A DNA stretch of 64,000 bases from NCBI RefSeq assembly GCF_016859285.1, contig NC_053411.1:6696001-6760000 (forward strand), read 5' to 3'. The notes under the pieces are model-generated. The model was not told the origin of the DNA. It was given only the letters and a program-made list of their open reading frames with translations, and made no database searches. Positions 47,318-60,362 of this stretch are shown here, piece after piece (position 1 is the stretch's first letter; each line of letters starts with the position of its first letter). This DNA is from Xiphias gladius. Its lineage: Eukaryota; Chordata; Actinopteri; Istiophoriformes; Xiphiidae. The translations under genes were made by a program, and so were the position numbers.

Positions 47318-48322
47318 ATTTGTGCTCGTGCTTTTGTATAGTGATATTAATCACAGTGAAAGTATTGCTTAAAGGGAGAAAAAAGGAGGAAACAGTAGTG
47401 ATGAACTGCACTTGGGGACTATTTTCCTTGCAATACTCCGGGTAATTTTGGACTGCGTAAATGCATGTATGAGACACACTGATAGAAAGAACACAGGCGC
47501 ATATCTTTATATGAAAAGAAGATATCTATATACACATGTATGCATATTTCTAATTAATATTTGCGTGTTGGAGGTAATAGAATTTTTATAGTGGGTGTAC
47601 AATCAAATTACATCATACAGTAAATTAACATGGTGTGCATAGTGTGTGTGTGTTTGGGAGACATGTATGGTGTAATACAGGCAGAGATTGGGTTTGATTT
47701 GACTTTTTTTTTTTTAGGCTTTATTTTCAAAAATTCAATGTTTTCACAATTACACCAGATGGGAATCCACCGCTATGACTTGTTTCATTTGCAGCAACTT
47801 CTCCTTTCTAAATTATGCAACAAACTCCAGAGGTGCAGAAGAAGCGTAGACATGGTTAGACAAGAAATATTTCCATCATTGCTGTGGTGAAGATTTATGT
47901 CATAGGCAAGTGATTGATTATAAGAAACCACTTCTCATTTTGTTTTTGACATTCCATTTCAGATGAAAGCGCAGTGCCACCTTTGGTAATGCGGGCATCA
48001 TCTGGCCTACAGAGTGCATTTTCATTTTCACAATTCACTATGAGATCTGGCAGGATACACAGGGATTCTATATGTGTATGTGTATGTATGTTTGTGTATG
48101 TGTGTGTGTGTGTGTGTCTGTCTGTCATAGATCTGATTGTTTTTTTTGCCTCCTGATTAATCAGCAACTTCATTTCAACGTTGATCAATAACCCAGGGGG
48201 CAGATGGAGGTGGTCCACATCTCATCTGAAACTTTTGTGTGCATCTGTTTGAGTGTGTGTTCCTGTGTGTCATGTTGGAGAATCACCCAGTTTGAATGTA
48301 TGTATCTGTTAAAAAGCTTTGT

Positions 48323-48327
<5 letters not shown>

Positions 48328-48391
<64 letters not shown>
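48328..48391. repeat. (TG)n microsatellite
   Basis: A TG tract of about 64 bp; a shorter imperfect one lies at 48070-48120. Confidence 0.95.
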
Positions 48392-48395
<4 letters not shown>

Positions 48396-49291
48396 TAGTG
48401 AATGGACACAGTCTTGAATGCTACAGTATATTAGGTGCGTGTATTTGTGTACATAGCCTTCTGTCCCAAAGACACGAAAACACTTAGCAATCGACTTTTG
48501 TTGTGATTGACGACGTGCTTAACAGCCAGAACACTGCAGCGACAGATGCTTTGATGCACTTGTATGGCAGTTAGCGCTATAATAACCTCAAGTGACAAGC
48601 AGGAGAATGTGTGTTTCTGGGATTCGGAAACCATTCATGTGGTTTCATGTGTCTGGGCACGACTGTAAGTGTATGTACAAGCAGGCAAGAATGTATCATC
48701 CTGCATATTTCAGCGTGTGTCAGTGAGATATAGTGTACTGTGGCTGTGATGATCATCTTTTCCTTTTCAAATTATCAAGGCTCATTTGCTCACAATCCTT
48801 CTCATCATCATTTAGTTCTGTTTCACATCTCCCCTATGGACTATACTCAGCATGACTTACAATTGCTTCTGTGGCCTGACACAATGAGTCTGAGGCAGCT
48901 CATGAATAATCAGGAGCTAATGCTTTATAACGTTGGAGATAAAGCAGAATGGCTTGATTAGTGGGCTACTCTGTAATCATGTCCAATATTTGAACTGTCT
49001 TCCCGAGTATATGAGAGGATTCTGAAATGGGATTTGGCCTCCATTAACCTTTATTTACTAATGGTTGTTTCTCTAATTAGTTTCTCTGGCTCCTTTCCAA
49101 AAACATCCTGAAACAAACTAATATCAGTCTGCGCAAGTATTTGTGGATGAATTATTCTATTATGATACCTTTCCAAGAAGCGAAAGTGTTTGGATTGTAG
49201 ACTAAAATTAATAGCACACAAATAGAAATAGGGGTATGCTGTTATAAGAAAAACTAGTCACAAGATCAAAAGGTTATTGTTCCTCTTGGCT

Positions 49292-49714
49292 TTAAAGGAA
49301 CAGTTTGTTGTCTAGTCAGTTAGTAGTCTACTTTCTTGCCCTGAGCTAGATGAGAAGGTTGATGGTCACTCTCATGTCTGTCTGTTAAACGTCTATCCAG
49401 CTACAGCGAAAGAGCAGTCTGTAAAGTCACAACTTGTCGTTTTTACAATTCAATTTTTGTCCCGCTTAAAGAAATGACAAGTAACATGTTAACTAGTGAG
49501 CTTTGAAGGTGCTGATGATTTTGTTACCTTCGGACAGAGCCAGGCCAGCTGTTTCCACCTGTTTCCAGTTTTTATGCTAAGCTAAGCTCACTGGCTGCTG
49601 TCAGTAACTTTATATTTACCGTACAGACACTGTAGTGGAGGGGTATCAATCTTCTCATCTAACTCTTAGCAAGAAAGCAAATAAGCATTTTTTCCAAAAA
49701 GGGCAAACTATTAA
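49292..49714. mobile_element. Second, shortened copy of the TTAA fold-back element
   Basis: It opens TTAAAGGAACAGTTTG like the copy at 44373. Its right half keeps ttaccttcggacagagccag, cctgtttccagttttta, gctaagctaagctcactgg and tcttctcatctaactctta. Most of the left arm is deleted and the right terminus has decayed (aaactattaa). Confidence 0.65.
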
Positions 49715-51235
49715 CTGACAAACTTTAAGCACATTTACACTAGGGAGCTGCACAATACAGCCACAGGTTGCTGCTCTACTGGTTATCAAAGTATTGTTCA
49801 AATAATCCTACACACAATAGAGTAAATGAATGTTGATTAAGTAACACGTGTTAAATATTTGAATACAGTACAGCAGCAAGTGTGTTGCACTGGTGCTTAC
49901 AGTTAGGTACATTGAATGCAGCCGGATTGACTACAAAGGGAAACAGTATAGGGAACAGTAACATGAGCCAAATCAGCATGAAGATGAACTAGCCTAGTTT
50001 TGAACTGGCTTTTGTGTTGAGCCAACTGATTGTCTGCCAAAGTCTTTGAAATACTTGACAGAGAGCAGCATGTATTGTTCATCTAGGGAGTCAGACCAAA
50101 CGAGGCTTAAAAACTATGGTTATTAAGAAGTGTTTTGCCTCAAAAATGCAGTACAAGTGTCACACCCTGCTGCCTTGGTACTACAGGTAACCTTAATGTC
50201 CTACTTTTATTTTCCCAATCTTCCATTTCTCCATCGGGGCTTTGGGCGATATAATATTTGACTTCAGGCTTTATTTATTATATTCTTAGACCTTTGGAAG
50301 ACTTCTCTCAACTTGGTATCAACTAACAGGCATCAACTCAAAATTAGTCTGACCCTGGCTATATAAAATATGGTATTCTGAAGTAACATCTGTATTGCAC
50401 ATTCTCATTTCTCAAGAAAAGGGATTGGTCAAGAAAGATTGATATCATGATACCTATTCACACAAATTGGAGGGAAAAAAACTTATATTTTTTCATTTGC
50501 TTAAAGAGGCTCTTGTACCTGAGGCCAAGAGCAACAGTACCATATACCAGCTGGCTATTGTATGTATGCAATGTACCTCACTATGAAGTTGTGATCAGAT
50601 AAATGTTTTTTTTTTAGTCTCTGCTGAGATGCAAAGCTGGGCTGTGGGCATCAGCAGCAAGACAGCTTAAAGGGCAAAAGGAGTGATGCATTGTTCACGT
50701 TCAATGCATCTCTAATTAGAGCTAGTTTGCTTGCCTGGAGTAACAAGGATGGCAATATTATAGAAATATTAAAATGAGAATGGGCTCTAGAAAGTTTGCC
50801 TTTTCTGAAATAGAGTGTGTGGTTGTATATTGTATATATAGGTTTTTGCAGGACCAAGCTATTTATATTTGACATATTTTTTAAAAACCAAAGATCACAT
50901 GAAACATAAACAAGACTCATTCCAGTAATATATAACTAACAGAACTGTAACTAATGTTTTACAGTTTCTTGAGTGTGACGCTAAAGAACCAACTTAATAT
51001 TTCATGGAAAAAAGCAATTATCCTCCAGGCAGAAACGGTTCACACTGCTGCTTTCAAAGACGCCTGTGCACTATATATGCACTGCATATTCATAATTTTC
51101 AGCTACAGTATATCACAGTAGTAAGACGGTGGCTCCGTTTATTCTCTCATTGCCATAGAAACTGGGTAGACATGTAGCTTTCTCTGAAGATATCATTGTG
51201 ACTTTTTTTGGGAAATATATAGTAGTGAGGCAGGC

Positions 51236-51238
<3 letters not shown>

Positions 51239-51311
<73 letters not shown>
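51239..51311. repeat. (AC)n microsatellite
   Basis: A pure AC tract of about 73 bp. Confidence 0.97.
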
Positions 51312-51313
<2 letters not shown>

Positions 51314-52396
51314 TGAGGTGATGGGGGAGGGTTAGTAGGCACTGAATCTGTAATGCTGTGATGCTGAGCTGAGAGAGGAGGAATTACACAAGAGTTAGTT
51401 AGGGAGCAAGGAATGGCGTGTGGCAGAGACTAGTTCTGAAAAAATACTGGGATCTGGAATCTGGAACAGTGTATTGTTTAACTTTTTAGTTTAAAAGTAT
51501 TTGGATTATGTTAATTGACTTTGAAAAAATTACAGTGAGTTGAATTCCTTTATACATATACTTATTAAACAAGTTGTTAGAACTTTTTCCCATTTATAGC
51601 CAGTGTTCCCATTTCTCTTCTGACTCACTATCCAGATTAAAACGATGGCACGTTGAAATACAGTATTTCCAGCACACTTTTTTCTTTAGTAAAGTTTGAC
51701 GGCAGAAAGAAATTAAAAAAAAAACAAAACACAAGTTTCTTCCGAAATTTAAGAGCAAAACTTTTTTTTTTGTTGGAGAAATCACCAATTTGTGCACTGA
51801 ACATTAGTGCCAGCAAATGAAAGTGAACGTCCTGACAAACACAAATTAGTTTAGAGTATATGTTGTTAATTACACCACGGTTTGGTTGAAATCAACAAGA
51901 CCATGCATCCGACAGGTCAATAAAAAGGCATTCTGAGAAGGGAAAGAAAATCCTTAAAAGAATTTGACAAGGTAGGTTGACGATTAAGGCATCGAAACTA
52001 TGAAAAAACTAATAAAAATAAATAAATCTTGGGACACACCAAACATCATAGGTTGATAACTTCCAACACAGTAAGACTGTTAGAGGATCAGTTTTCTTTA
52101 CAGCAGTTTCTGCACCTTAAATGATAGGTCTAGTGATGTCTTATATTTTTCTTACAGTGAAAAAAATCTCATGGACAACCAAAACCCACAATTAGTTGAT
52201 TCTGCTAACAATTAGGCAAAGCCTGATAATGCTTATTACTGCTGTGTCATAGAGCTCCATTTTTGCTCAAAAACTATTACCGCACAACATTGCACTACCT
52301 GAACATTTTCCTTCGTTACTGTGATCACGGGCCCCATAGTTTATTTTGAGTCGGTCCCGCGTACAACTACACGCCGTCAGAAACACTCAGCAGAGC

Positions 52397-52452
52397 ACCA
52401 AATGTGCAGTAATCCGTGGCTGAAAATAGTCCCCGACAAATGCACAATTTAC
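52397..52452. repeat. Dispersed repeat core, copy 2
   Basis: Matches the core at 18479-18535: caccaaatgtgcagtaatcc, then ggctgaaaatagtcccc, then acaaatg. A few substitutions separate the copies. Confidence 0.5.
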
Positions 52453-52865
52453 AGTCAAAAGTAACAAAAATACAGAATACTGACAGCGGTATCCTTTAAA
52501 TAACAGAGGAGATGAAAGAGAATGTGGTACTTTTGCCTTTGTAATTATTCTGAAGGAGAATATATCTCCATGTTCAAACACAACCCAGCATCTTGTTCAT
52601 TAACAAAGTAATGTAATATTACATGCACAGCCATTCACAGAATCCTCAGTTCTATTCATTGCTGGACTTTACTCTTCTGAACAGTTATCACAGAAATCTG
52701 TGTAGAGACATGGTGGATGTGTTTGGCATCTGTATGTCCGCTTATGTGCTTATGTGTCTTATTCAATCATGCATATTCTGTCATGTAGTGTGTCAAGTCT
52801 GCTTGTTTGTCCAGCTATGAATTTGCACTTATGCATTTAACTGGAATGCATTTGGATATGGATGG

Positions 52866-52868
<3 letters not shown>

Positions 52869-52954
<86 letters not shown>
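52869..52954. repeat. (TG)n microsatellite passing into (GA)n
   Basis: A TG tract of about 86 bp followed by gagagagtgagagtgagaga. Confidence 0.97.
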
Positions 52955-52960
<6 letters not shown>

Positions 52961-53083
52961 TGAGAGTGAGAGAGGGAAAGATGTTCCCTCAGGGTGTGAA
53001 TTAGCTTGCAGTGTAAAGGCCATGCTTCATGCTGAGACAGAACTCTGATCAACTGTGTTGAAAAGACAAATAATGTACACTCC

Positions 53084-53330
53084 TCTTCTCCTCTCACTCA
53101 TTATTTACACTGACTCCAGCACTCCTCTCCCTCCTCCTGCTCCTTTTGCCATCTTCACAGCACCCATCCCAACCATCTCTCTTGTCGCCTTCCATTCTCC
53201 CTCCTCCCTTTCTCATTCCTCCTCGCTGGCCTCCATCCTCTCCTCCTCGTCTCTGCTGTTTCATCTCTCCTTGTCGCCTCCTCACCCGCTCATCTCATCT
53301 CATTGGAAGATATCTTTCTTGGCCACCTCC
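53084..53330. repeat. Pyrimidine-rich (CT) block
   Basis: A strong C+T bias on the plus strand (ctcctcctgctcc, ccctcctccctttctc). Long frames on both strands reflect composition, not a gene. Confidence 0.7.
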
Positions 53331-54651
53331 TGTGTAGAGAGGGGAAGCAAGGCGAAACAGCACTTAATGAATCAACAAAGAAATTGCATACACTATATTT
53401 TTGGGTCTCTGGTATAACACACTCACAGTTCAAATGATACAGTAATCTCTTTGTGTATTTAGAATTTTGACCCTTTCATACTGATCTTTGACCTTTTTCG
53501 TCATCAACAAAAAATCCAAACAATTTTGGTTCCAGTTTCTCAGATGAGAGAATTTTCTGATTCTCTTTCTTTTTTTAAAAAACTTGATTGTAAATTTAAT
53601 ATGTTTGGGTTTCAGACCTGTCATTGGACAAAACTGGCAATTTAAAGACATCTTCACAGTTTTTTTTTTTACATTTCAATAATGTAATAATGAAAATAAT
53701 CATTGGTTGCAGCCCTGAACTTGTAAAAGGCAAAAACTTTCACTTGCCTCCATCCATTTTCCATCTTCATCTTACTTCTTTTTGGCAGGACCTCAACAGC
53801 ATGGCCAGCCCTATAAACTCAAATGCTAGTGACTGACTGAGTGAGTGATAAAGTTACACCACTGGTCAGCCGGCCGAGTGTTGGTGTTTCCCCATTTGTT
53901 GTTGCTGTTTCAAAACGAATTGGTTTCATCAGGTGGGGGTTTAGAGGTAGTGTTGCCAATTTAGCGCATTTATCACTAGATTTTCCGACTTTTCACAACC
54001 CTTCAGCGACTTTTCTTCAAAATAGCACCTGGTGGCAAATCAGATCCGACTTTTTGGACAAACCACAGCTACTTTCTGTAGAAGAGGGTCGCCGGTATTG
54101 CCCCGCGAGGGAGAGCTCAGGCTTTTCCCCTCCGCCACCTTCTCTATGTGTCTCATTCAGTTGACCGCACGGCAGCTGACACCGACGTGAATGAGCTTCT
54201 AACTTTCTCTCTGAGGCATCATTTTACAAGTAAATCTAGCCGAAATCACAGCACAGCCGTCGTCTTTAACTAGTGTCTGCGGAGATTTTTATTTATTGAT
54301 TTATTTATTTTACAGACGACGTTACGGTTATAAAATCAGGATTTAGCAATGCAGAGCAGCAGCTTGGAAATGGCTTGGGAGTGACTGCTGGTTAACGTGT
54401 CGTCTCAATGGGCCGCGTTTCGGTCACTATTTCACACTTGTTCCGTTGTCTGACAACAGAAACAGAAAAACATGTAAATGAGAACAACTTTATTGCTAAT
54501 TCAGATGTATTAAATTACTGTAAATGTGAGCACAGAGAGTAGGAGAGAAGAAGACGGATAAAGGGCGATCCAGCCGTAATTAGGTTTTGACCTAGTCTTG
54601 TTTACCTCTGCTGCTTTTCAGCTCAGCAATGTTCCTTCTATTGCTGTTGCT

Positions 54652-54773
54652 TCTCTTCTCTTCTCTTCTCTTCTCTTCTCCAGTGCTCTGCGTAGGGGTG
54701 ATGCTGCTGGGAGTGCATGCTCCTTTGGTTCACATTCATCCTGTGTCCCCCAACACACACTTACACACAGGCA

Positions 54774-54834
<61 letters not shown>
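54652..54834. repeat. (CTTCT)n and (CA)n microsatellites
   Basis: A pentamer repeat tctcttctcttctcttc (54652-54680) is followed by a CA tract at 54777-54834 that ends in gcgcgcg. Confidence 0.9.
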
Positions 54835-54836
<2 letters not shown>

Positions 54837-54949
54837 GCGCGGTAATAGCCACTGTCTAGCCCTGTGCTTACCCCCCCCACTCCTGCTCACATTAGCTCAT
54901 CCTTCCTCAGCCTCCATCTCTTTTTTTTCTTTTCTCAGTTTCACATCTT

Positions 54950-55018
54950 TCTCCCCCTCTCTCCGTCTCGTTGTTTTGCACAAGAAAGAGAGAGAGAAAG
55001 AGGAAGAGATGCTCCATG

Positions 55019-55055
<37 letters not shown>

Positions 55056-55744
55056 CAGCGGGTGAAGTGCGCGTGCTCTGTCGCCGCCGCCGCCGCTTCA
55101 GAGGAGGAGAGACGTTTATTCAGTTGCTGAATGAGGGACGAAACGGAGGGAAGGGTGAACAGATAGAGGGATGAGTGAATGAATGAATGAACGGATCCCG
55201 ACCTGGGCTTCTTCTAGAGTACCGAACCGGTGAGAGGACACAAACACCGTGTGTAGCCTATTACCATTGTTATAAATACGAATGTACTTGCATTTATCAC
55301 AATTGTATTAGTTGCTGTGGTTGTCATATTTGAGCCGTGTGTGTGACACAAAGTGTACAGATATGTGGAGCGCGTGGTGCATTCACTTTGACAGTTCCGT
55401 TAGTGTCCCGCAGTGTAATTTGCACAGATCGGTGCATGCGTGCGTAAAGAGGGAGCACAAAACCTGTCAGGGCGAGATCAGGCGGAGGGTGAGCGGGAGA
55501 GAAACGGGAAGCTGATGGAGAAACCGCCGAGGAATCCGTTGGACATGCGTGACCGTGGGTCTCTCCCAGGTGTGCACGACACCGCAGAGCCGTTCCCCTG
55601 TCCGAGAGACGCCTTCAGCACAGATCCAATTAAGCATTTATCCAGCGCGCAGTCTTCTCAGCTGAGAAAGAGCGTACGTGCGTAAACCGGGGGTCTCTGA
55701 CCGGCGCCTCTCTCTGCTGGGGGGGAGAGCGTCGGTGGAAAACG
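54950..55744 (+). promoter_or_regulatory. GC/CpG-rich promoter with candidate 5' non-coding exon(s) of a gene running right
   Basis: This is the most CpG-rich block in the right half (gtcgccgccgccgccgc, ccagcgcgcag, accgaaccgg). It contains a (GA)n tract at 55019-55050. Two plus-strand donors lie downstream: ccgaaccg|gtgagagg (exon edge 55229) and gaaaacg|gtgagtgac (exon edge 55744). A 56-codon frame at 55515-55685 has no recognised similarity and may be an upstream ORF. The gene's coding exons would lie beyond the right edge; its identity cannot be told. Confidence 0.45.
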
Positions 55745-55935
55745 GTGAGTGACATTTCCCCAAAGCTGCCGGGGTATATCCTCGTTGGACCGGGTTGTGG
55801 ACCGCCCAGGCCGGTGAGGGAGGATGAGGTCAGGGTTAAGGATGGCGAACACACCCAGGTCTAGAGGGACCGCGCGCACCGGGTCAGGGTGCACGGAAGG
55901 AATGGATAGGCAGTGATGGTGGTGTTGGTAGCGTG

Positions 55936-56360
55936 CCGGTGATGATGATGATGATGATGATTATGATTATGGTGATGGTCATGATGATGGTGCTGTTCTT
56001 GATGAGGAAAAAGGTTGTGGTGGGAGTTTTGATGATGATGATGATGATGATGATAACTGAGATAGGGGCAGCATGATGATGATGAAGATGAAAATGGTGC
56101 CAGTAAAAAAACAATAAAAATACTGGTGATGATGATAGTTGTGATGAAGATGATGACGGCTATGGTTCTTGTTGAAAATAGTTGAGGTGGCGGTAGTTTT
56201 ATGATAACGGCTGAGATAATGATACTATGATGGTGGTGTTGAAGATGACGATGATGTTGATGATAATGGTGCTGGTGATGATGACATGGTGGACGTTTTG
56301 ATGATGATGATGATGGTGGTAGTTTTATGATTATAGCTGAGCTTATGGCAGCATGATGAT
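55936..56360. repeat. Cryptically simple (GAT/ATG)n region
   Basis: Many runs of gatgatgat, interrupted by ttatgattatgg and ggtggtg, spread over about 420 bp. It lies just downstream of the candidate 5' exon, in what would be its first intron. Confidence 0.9.
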
Positions 56361-57120
56361 GGTTATGGGGACTTTTTTAATAATGATAAATAGTTAATGA
56401 AAGATATGTCACCCTCTCAATAATTCAAGGACCCAAGCTGTCTAAGGAAATGTAGGCTAAAAATTAATTTGCGTATCTGGAGCCATGTTTCAGCTTACAT
56501 CAGCAACAATAAGTCTTTGTGTTAAGCGGCTTTGATGCCGTCTAGCTGTTACTGTCCAGTGGGCATTTAATGACTGCAAGAGCCGACGTGGGCCACGTCT
56601 GCAGGGTGGCAATACGGGAGGCAATTCACACGTGCACAGGGTCAGAAATTTATTTCAGTGTTTTTTGGCAGCAAGATTAAACGATGTAATGATTAAAATA
56701 AAATAAAATGGGACAATCTTTAGTTTAGCTGTTAGAAAAGTTGTTATGTTTTACAGGCCAGGCATAGAAACACCTATGCGATTACATCCTACCCTTTATA
56801 TTTGTGCTCTCAACTAACTCGGACAAAGCAATAGTATGTTTTGGGCTTCCTGACATGCTTTTCATCTGTTCAGTTATTCTTCCTGGGTGATCTGTGACTG
56901 TAAATGACTGCAAGCCCAGAGAAACCAGGTGTCTGGAAGTAAAAACACATGCATTTATTCATTATATTTGTCAGCGGCCTAATCCTAGAAATGTCAATAT
57001 TGACATTGATTTGGTCAGGCCGTCACATTTATAGTCTGCCTCCAGTCATTTGTTTTTTTTGTGTATGCACATATTACATGCTGCCTCTCTTCCTGACTTT
57101 CTCTCTTTCCGTCTGCGTCT

Positions 57121-57160
57121 TCCTTTCCTTTCCTTTCCTTTTCTTTCCTTTCCTTTCCTG
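57121..57160. repeat. (CCTTT)n microsatellite
   Basis: A tandem pentamer tcctttcctttcctttcctt with one slip to ttcttt. Confidence 0.9.
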
Positions 57161-60100
57161 TGACTATATCCTCCACTAATCCATTAATGACTTAAACAAC
57201 ACACTCACTTCCCAGCTGGAGAACGTGGTTACCCACATCTCGGCTTCTATTCTTGTCCATGTTAATCTGGTTATGGGTTTCTCTGTCTCGGGTTACTTGT
57301 GTTGTTACCGGTTACTGAACCCAGGGATTCCGCTACTGTCTTGATAGCATGTCCGTCCAATGGCAGGGAGGGACAGGAAAGTCCCTGTGGTCATAATCCT
57401 CTTCTCTCCTGTGTGTGTATGTTGTGTGAGTCTTTTAAATGCTGTTAGTAGTGTCAATGGGGGGAGTTGTTAGCCCTGGAGATACGTAAATGCCTCGTGT
57501 TGTGAACGGTGTGGCAGGGGGGAGACAATGTTGTCAATGACAGGAAAGCAGAAAAAGAAGAAATAAAGAAGAAGAACAGGAGCAGGGCTTCTATAAAGGC
57601 TACCAGAAGATAAAAATGTCATTTTACAATCATTTATATTATCTTTTTGTTTTTTTAATTAAACAGTTGATTTTATTGACACAGCAGACTGTCATGGGTG
57701 TTTGCTGTCACAGTTAGAAATGGTGGACGGTCCATTGAGGTGACGCATAACATTCAAATCTTTAAAATACTGACCAATTATTTTTTATGGCCAGTCTAAG
57801 GCCATCAGGGCTAAAACAGGTCCTGATGGTGGTGTCCTTATTGATTCTGAAAGTCATAATTTTAAAATTGCCGATATTGGCCACTCCTAGTATCCCTAAG
57901 TCCCAAAGTGTTCAATATTAAATACATAAAAAAGACATTATTAAATAAAAATTAAATTAATAAATTGTATAAAATAAATCAATGAACCTTATAAGTTGTG
58001 AAATAATTGAGGTAGTAATTTACACCCAACCTTGATGATATTTTAGCATTCTTAGCTTGGCAGGGATGCAAGCTTGGTTTATTACTCAGCATCAAAGTGA
58101 AGTGACGATGTTAATGGTGTTAGCTAGCCCCTGTTGAGCTACCACAGAGAAATTTTGTGTTTTTGCTCATTTGAGAGTTTTATAGCTTTCCCTGAAGAAC
58201 ATTTTCAGATTCAAAATGCTTTCAGGGTAACACTTAATAAACCAGTTAGGTGCTGCTTGTAACACCGGCTGATTCAGAATTAATTTGACATTGCTGTTGT
58301 TGTTCTAGCCAACAGCAGCAAACTAACACTGCTAACACTTTCATACGGAATAATATTCCAAGCTCACAACCCAATAAAAAGATAGGTTAGTTAAAATGTC
58401 TGTGTTCTGTGTTTATTTACATCAGCAGCCTCTATTTGGTTGATTCAGAATAGTGTTGGCATTGTAGCTGCTCTAGCTAACAGAAGCTAACTGGCTCAGT
58501 TTGATAGCAGTTGTTGAGCTAGCTTGATTAAGAGAAGCAATAGGTCTACATTACAGAAAAGCTTCACTGGGAAAAAAACTATTAAAAAAAGACTGCTGAA
58601 AAAGCACATTTTAAAACATAATTCTCATAATGAATTCCATTAAAACTATTATTATTAGCCTAAAAATAAAAGTCATGAAAAATAACGAGGTGTTTTAATA
58701 TTTCATTAAATTATTAATTTGTGGGTTAATTTACGCAATTCTTTAGTGTTAGACTATTATTTACATCACAAGTACTTTTTAAAATTTAATTTAATATTGA
58801 ACACTTTCGGGCTCCATGTTTGTATTCCCATGCATTTTCCCTACAGGAATCATTAAACTTTCAGCTCCCTGATGATGCTTTCTAACCAACTCGCCCACAT
58901 CATTTTAATTTAGTTTATTTTGAGTTGGAAGAGTGGCTTGATTTGAAATTTTAAAAAAGTCCACTCCATCTCCTTCATCAATTTAGACTATCATTCAATA
59001 AGGATAATTTCAGGAGGCATTTTAATCTTATTGCAGCCTAACTGTGAGTTCCCCCTGGAGGTTCAATCCATCGCATCCTGCCTACAGGTTGATTAATTAA
59101 GTCACTATAACAACAGAATGTGAGGACAGTGATATATCATAATGTTCATCGCTTCTCTAGCTGTTGCACAAAGTCATTGGCCTATCTTGTTCTATTTATG
59201 CACGTGTTACATTCATGGAAATTGCCAACACACTGTCTGCTCTGCCCAAACACCACATCACATATTGGCACCTCAACGCTTGCTCGACTGGTAGAGTGTA
59301 CTGTGAATGAATGCAAAGGATTCGTGCTTATATTATCAAACTATAGTCTATCAAACCCAAAACGTTCAGTGCCAGTGCAGGAGTTTGTTAAATTCAGCTA
59401 TGCAATTGGAAAATATAGTATGACGCCTGATATAGTGGAAGACTGTTGGGAAATAGACGAAAAATTAAAAATGTGCATAACATAATGTGACTAATGCCGA
59501 GAAGAATTTAAGATCAAAGAAATATACCACTATCAAATATCAAAGGAAACTAAATACTCTGTTAAACTATCAATAATCACTTACACAGATGGTTGGAATA
59601 ATATAGGTTCCAAATATATTCTGGATGAAACACCCTCCGAGTTTAAAAAAACAATTAAGATGAGTAGTGCCGACCTAATATCACCCTGATTTCCCTAACG
59701 GGGCCAAACCGGTTGGCCAGGCCCATCACATCATTCATTCCACTCAGTTTCCAATCACTCCCAAAGCATCACTTCAGGGATTCATTTGACACGTTTATTG
59801 CCAAATGGTGTGATTTCCAAGCTGGACAGCAGTTTCCAACGTACCAACAGTGATCTAACTTGCACGGCAGACTGATTTGGCCCTCACGCTTGTTTACCTC
59901 ACTTACTCCTTCAGAGGGAAAGTGGCTAATGATGAACCGAGCTGTTAATAGCCTGTAGCACTGAATGCAGCATGCAGCATTTTTCTTAGTTTTGATATTG
60001 ACCAAACCAGGGAGCTTGATCAAAGACAAGACAGTGGGATCTTGCAGTATTAATGTCATCCCAACAATAGTTAGTGTTATATCACTTAGAAGCGGTAAAT

Positions 60101-60284
60101 CCATTGTTTGAACTCATGCATTTACCACATCCAATACATAATGCAATCCTTATGTAAAATATATTTAAACATATTTATTGAAGGTTGAAGTTATTTTCCC
60201 TATAAAGCCATACACACAGCCATAAAGACACCTTGTTCCTAACACCTTCTTGAATTGTGAATACATAAATCTCCAGATATTATT

Positions 60285-60292
<8 letters not shown>

Positions 60293-60360
<68 letters not shown>
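60293..60360. repeat. (TG)n microsatellite
   Basis: A pure TG tract of about 68 bp. Confidence 0.97.

Positions 60361-60362
<2 letters not shown>

Larger units (their letters stand above)
41460..54940. other. Gene-poor stretch: repeats and pyrimidine tracts, no coding exon accepted
   Basis: I find no frame with both splice signals and family similarity on either strand. Contents listed separately are microsatellites, two TTAA fold-back elements and a dispersed repeat. A pyrimidine-rich block runs 46240-46520. A segment near 46600-46687 ends aatcaagag|gtaagtac, a strong plus-strand donor that could mark a non-coding exon. Around 53940-54080 the motif ttgccaatttagcgc...cgactttt resembles another teleost repeat. 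Confidence 0.5.

Noticed and set aside
53841-54164. 107-codon plus-strand frame
   Set aside because: It overlaps a teleost dispersed repeat (ttgccaatttagcgc, cgactttttgg), so the frame is probably repeat-derived.
59120-59485. 121-codon plus-strand frame
   Set aside because: No similarity recognised, AT-rich codons, no splice or promoter signals. A frame this long is expected by chance in 64 kb on six frames.
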